Assembly: GCA_007571225.1 (NCBI GenBank)
Contig: RKRU01000134.1
Location: 1 to 5,422, forward strand
From: Nitrosopumilaceae archaeon
GTDB taxonomy: Archaea > Thermoproteota > Nitrososphaeria > Nitrososphaerales > Nitrosopumilaceae
DNA length: 5,422 nt
Direction of reading: 5' to 3'
This document shows, in pieces, positions 4,674 to 5,422 of the stretch (its first letter is position 1; each line of letters starts with the position of its first letter). A program made the position numbers and the translations under genes. Under the pieces are notes generated by a model. It saw only the letters and a program-made list of their open reading frames with translations, was not told where the DNA came from and did not search any database.

Positions 4674-5051
4674 TTACAGGTCGTTTGCAACCAAGTCGCG
4701 CGTATCATCCATCATGCCTCGGTCGTTCATGGAGTGTACCATCTTTATTCGTATGTTGTTGATCCTTGACATGTCCTCAGAGTACAGCTCCGCCATGACA
4801 TCAATCTCATCTTCAAAGTTGTAGCTATCAAGATAGTCTGAGAACTTTGAGCGCAGTTGGCCGTAGTTGGATGACGGGATGCGCGACTCATCTATATTTG
4901 AGAGTACGGCCCGCAGCGAGCCGTTGATCCTCAGCATCTCCCTCTTCAACATATCAAGATCCATTGGGTTCTCTCTTATGTCACTCAGCACCTCATACGA
5001 CTCTATGACCTGCAAAAGTATCCTTCTGAGGTGTTCTATATATGTGACCAT
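4674..5051 (-). CDS. Hypothetical acidic helical protein, 125 residues
   Basis: I do not recognise this protein. It starts at ATG 5051 (MVTYIEHLRRILLQVIESYE) and is almost wholly predicted helical. It has repeated charged and hydrophobic residues, no Cys and no Trp, and an acidic C-terminal half (FEDEIDVMAELYSEDM). Heptad-like patterns around 5-60 suggest a coiled coil or helical bundle. There is no signal peptide or membrane segment, so it should be cytoplasmic. Coding is supported by its length, balanced composition, codon choice like that of the HTH and synthetase genes, and a TATA-like box 21-23 nt upstream that fits a leaderless ATG. The promoter coincides with the left edge of the degenerate miniature element at about 5075-5240, so the element may have shaped its control region. 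Function and partners are unknown. Confidence 0.75.
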   Translation of the reverse strand: MVTYIEHLRRILLQVIESYEVLSDIRENPMDLDMLKREMLRINGSLRAVLSNIDESRIPSSNYGQLRSKFSDYLDSYNFEDEIDVMAELYSEDMSRINNIRIKMVHSMNDRGMMDDTRDLVANDL

Positions 5052-5072
5052 GCTTTTTCCATACGGTGTTCA

Positions 5073-5082
5073 TCTAAATATG
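5073..5082 (-). promoter_or_regulatory. TATA-like box of the 125-residue gene
   Basis: The minus strand reads CATATTTAGA across these positions, 21-23 nt before ATG 5051. It overlaps the expected left end of miniature element copy 3, so either the insertion landed against an existing promoter or the element end supplies part of it. Confidence 0.5.
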
Positions 5083-5240
5083 TAACACTCCGGCGGTGAT
5101 TAGAAGTTCCTCTATAACCGCCCAGCAGCTGTTTGGGTTCCTCACACCTAAATGGTTAATCCTAGGCACAAATTCTGCAAACTGTTTACGCCTGACCTTA
5201 ATGGTTGTGGTGGAAGAGGAGGAGGAGTGTAACCTGTAGT
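5075..5240 (+). mobile_element. Miniature inverted-repeat element, copy 3 (degenerate, about 165 bp)
   Basis: The interior clearly matches copies 1 and 2: CAGCTGTTTGGGTTCCTCA, then AATTCTGCAAACTG, TTTACGCCTGACCTTAATGG, and a G/A-rich run before GTGTAACCTGTAG. The termini are worn: right end GGAGTGTAACCTGTAG (5224-5239) pairs with left GTAACACTCC (5082-5091) at 9 of 10 positions. No target duplication is recognisable. It is longer than the other copies because of a left-end segment bearing an inverted repeat, GGCGGT (5092-5097) with ACCGCC (5117-5122). This is an older copy than the one at 2199-2337. Boundaries are approximate. Confidence 0.8.
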
Positions 5241-5422
5241 CGGCCATGTCGATACTGTTCATGTACAAAGCAGGGAATCGGCCGAGTGGCCCTACAGCGC
5301 CCACTCAAAATCACATAATTTATCAACTCAAGAGCATCCCATGTGCGGTCGCTAGGTACATCACACAAGATAACTTCGTCTGCACCACGGCAGGGGCGTG
5401 TTACTCGCCGATGCATCGACAG
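5198..5422 (-). CDS. Partial open frame at the right edge, tail within the miniature element
   Basis: A minus-strand frame is open from the window edge (first ATG at 5416) to a stop at 5198. It includes GADEVILCDVPSDRTWD and ALELINYVILSGR, which read like a genuine amphipathic protein. Its last 13 or so residues (LQVTLLLLFHHNH) are encoded by the miniature element, so it would be a truncated or fused gene if real. I recognise no family. The plus strand is also open here from ATG 5246 to the edge (59 codons), so coding on either strand is uncertain. Confidence 0.3.
   Translation of the reverse strand: MSMHRRVTRPCRGADEVILCDVPSDRTWDALELINYVILSGRCRATRPIPCFVHEQYRHGRLQVTLLLLFHHNH

Noticed and set aside
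4334..4762. Plus-strand frame of 142 codons
   Set aside because: It overlaps the supported 4674-5051 gene on the other strand, is rich in Cys/Arg/Pro/His without motifs and has no promoter.
5246..5422. Plus-strand frame open to the right edge (59 codons)
   Set aside because: No promoter ahead of it, only mobile-element DNA; the opposite strand looks more protein-like, though neither is certain.
1..5422. CRISPR array, tRNA or rRNA gene
   Set aside because: No regularly spaced short repeats and no sequence recognisable as a tRNA or rRNA were found by reading both strands; the dispersed repeats are two- or three-copy transposon-type sequences.

Overview
The window looks like a piece of an archaeal genome, most likely a marine ammonia-oxidising thaumarchaeon (Nitrososphaerota) of the Cenarchaeum/Nitrosopumilus group. 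Three things suggest this. The HTH regulator at 2386-2799 and the zinc-ribbon asparagine-synthase-like protein at 3017-4072 resemble lineage-typical thaumarchaeal proteins. TATA boxes sit about 23 nt ahead of start codons with no Shine-Dalgarno, as in leaderless archaeal transcripts. The conserved genes use GC-rich codons with many ATA, AGG and AGA codons. The organism call is inferred from recognition, not from a search.

Left half (1-2345) is an accessory, repeat-rich island. It begins with a 166-bp segment (1-166) that recurs at 2012-2178 with about 18 substitutions and one single-base indel. On the minus strand this segment encodes an unrecognised polypeptide, open in copy A and frameshifted in copy B. 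Next comes the 3' end of a DDE (IS5-like, DDE_Tnp_4) transposase gene (166-531), a UUCG-loop hairpin, and a miniature inverted-repeat element (556-690). After a GC-rich stretch with no convincing gene come two overlapping AT-rich minus-strand genes. One encodes a secreted or anchored Thr-rich protein (1229-1951), the other a small multi-pass membrane protein (915-1232). A second, well preserved miniature element (2199-2337) has a perfect 8-bp target duplication and ends about 18 bp before a TATA box.

Right half (2346-5240) holds the chromosomal-looking genes. These are the HTH regulator with a C-terminal Cys/His cluster, and a stand-alone synthetase domain of the asparagine synthase family carrying a C-terminal zinc ribbon. 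Facing the latter is a 48-residue YHS-domain mini-protein (4069-4215, minus). The two convergent genes share the tetranucleotide CTAG as both their stop codons. About 450 bp without a convincing gene follows, then a minus-strand 125-residue helical protein of unknown function (4674-5051). Its promoter lies at the edge of a third, degenerate copy of the miniature element (about 5075-5240). An incomplete open frame runs off the right end.

The most distinctive result is the three-copy family of non-autonomous elements. It has inverted termini GTTACAGGTTACYCC, 135-165 bp length, 8-bp target duplications and a conserved interior. Two of the three copies lie directly against the promoter of a neighbouring gene. 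The proteins do not form an obvious pathway. The regulator next to the synthetase, and the YHS protein opposite it, could be functionally linked, but nothing here proves it.
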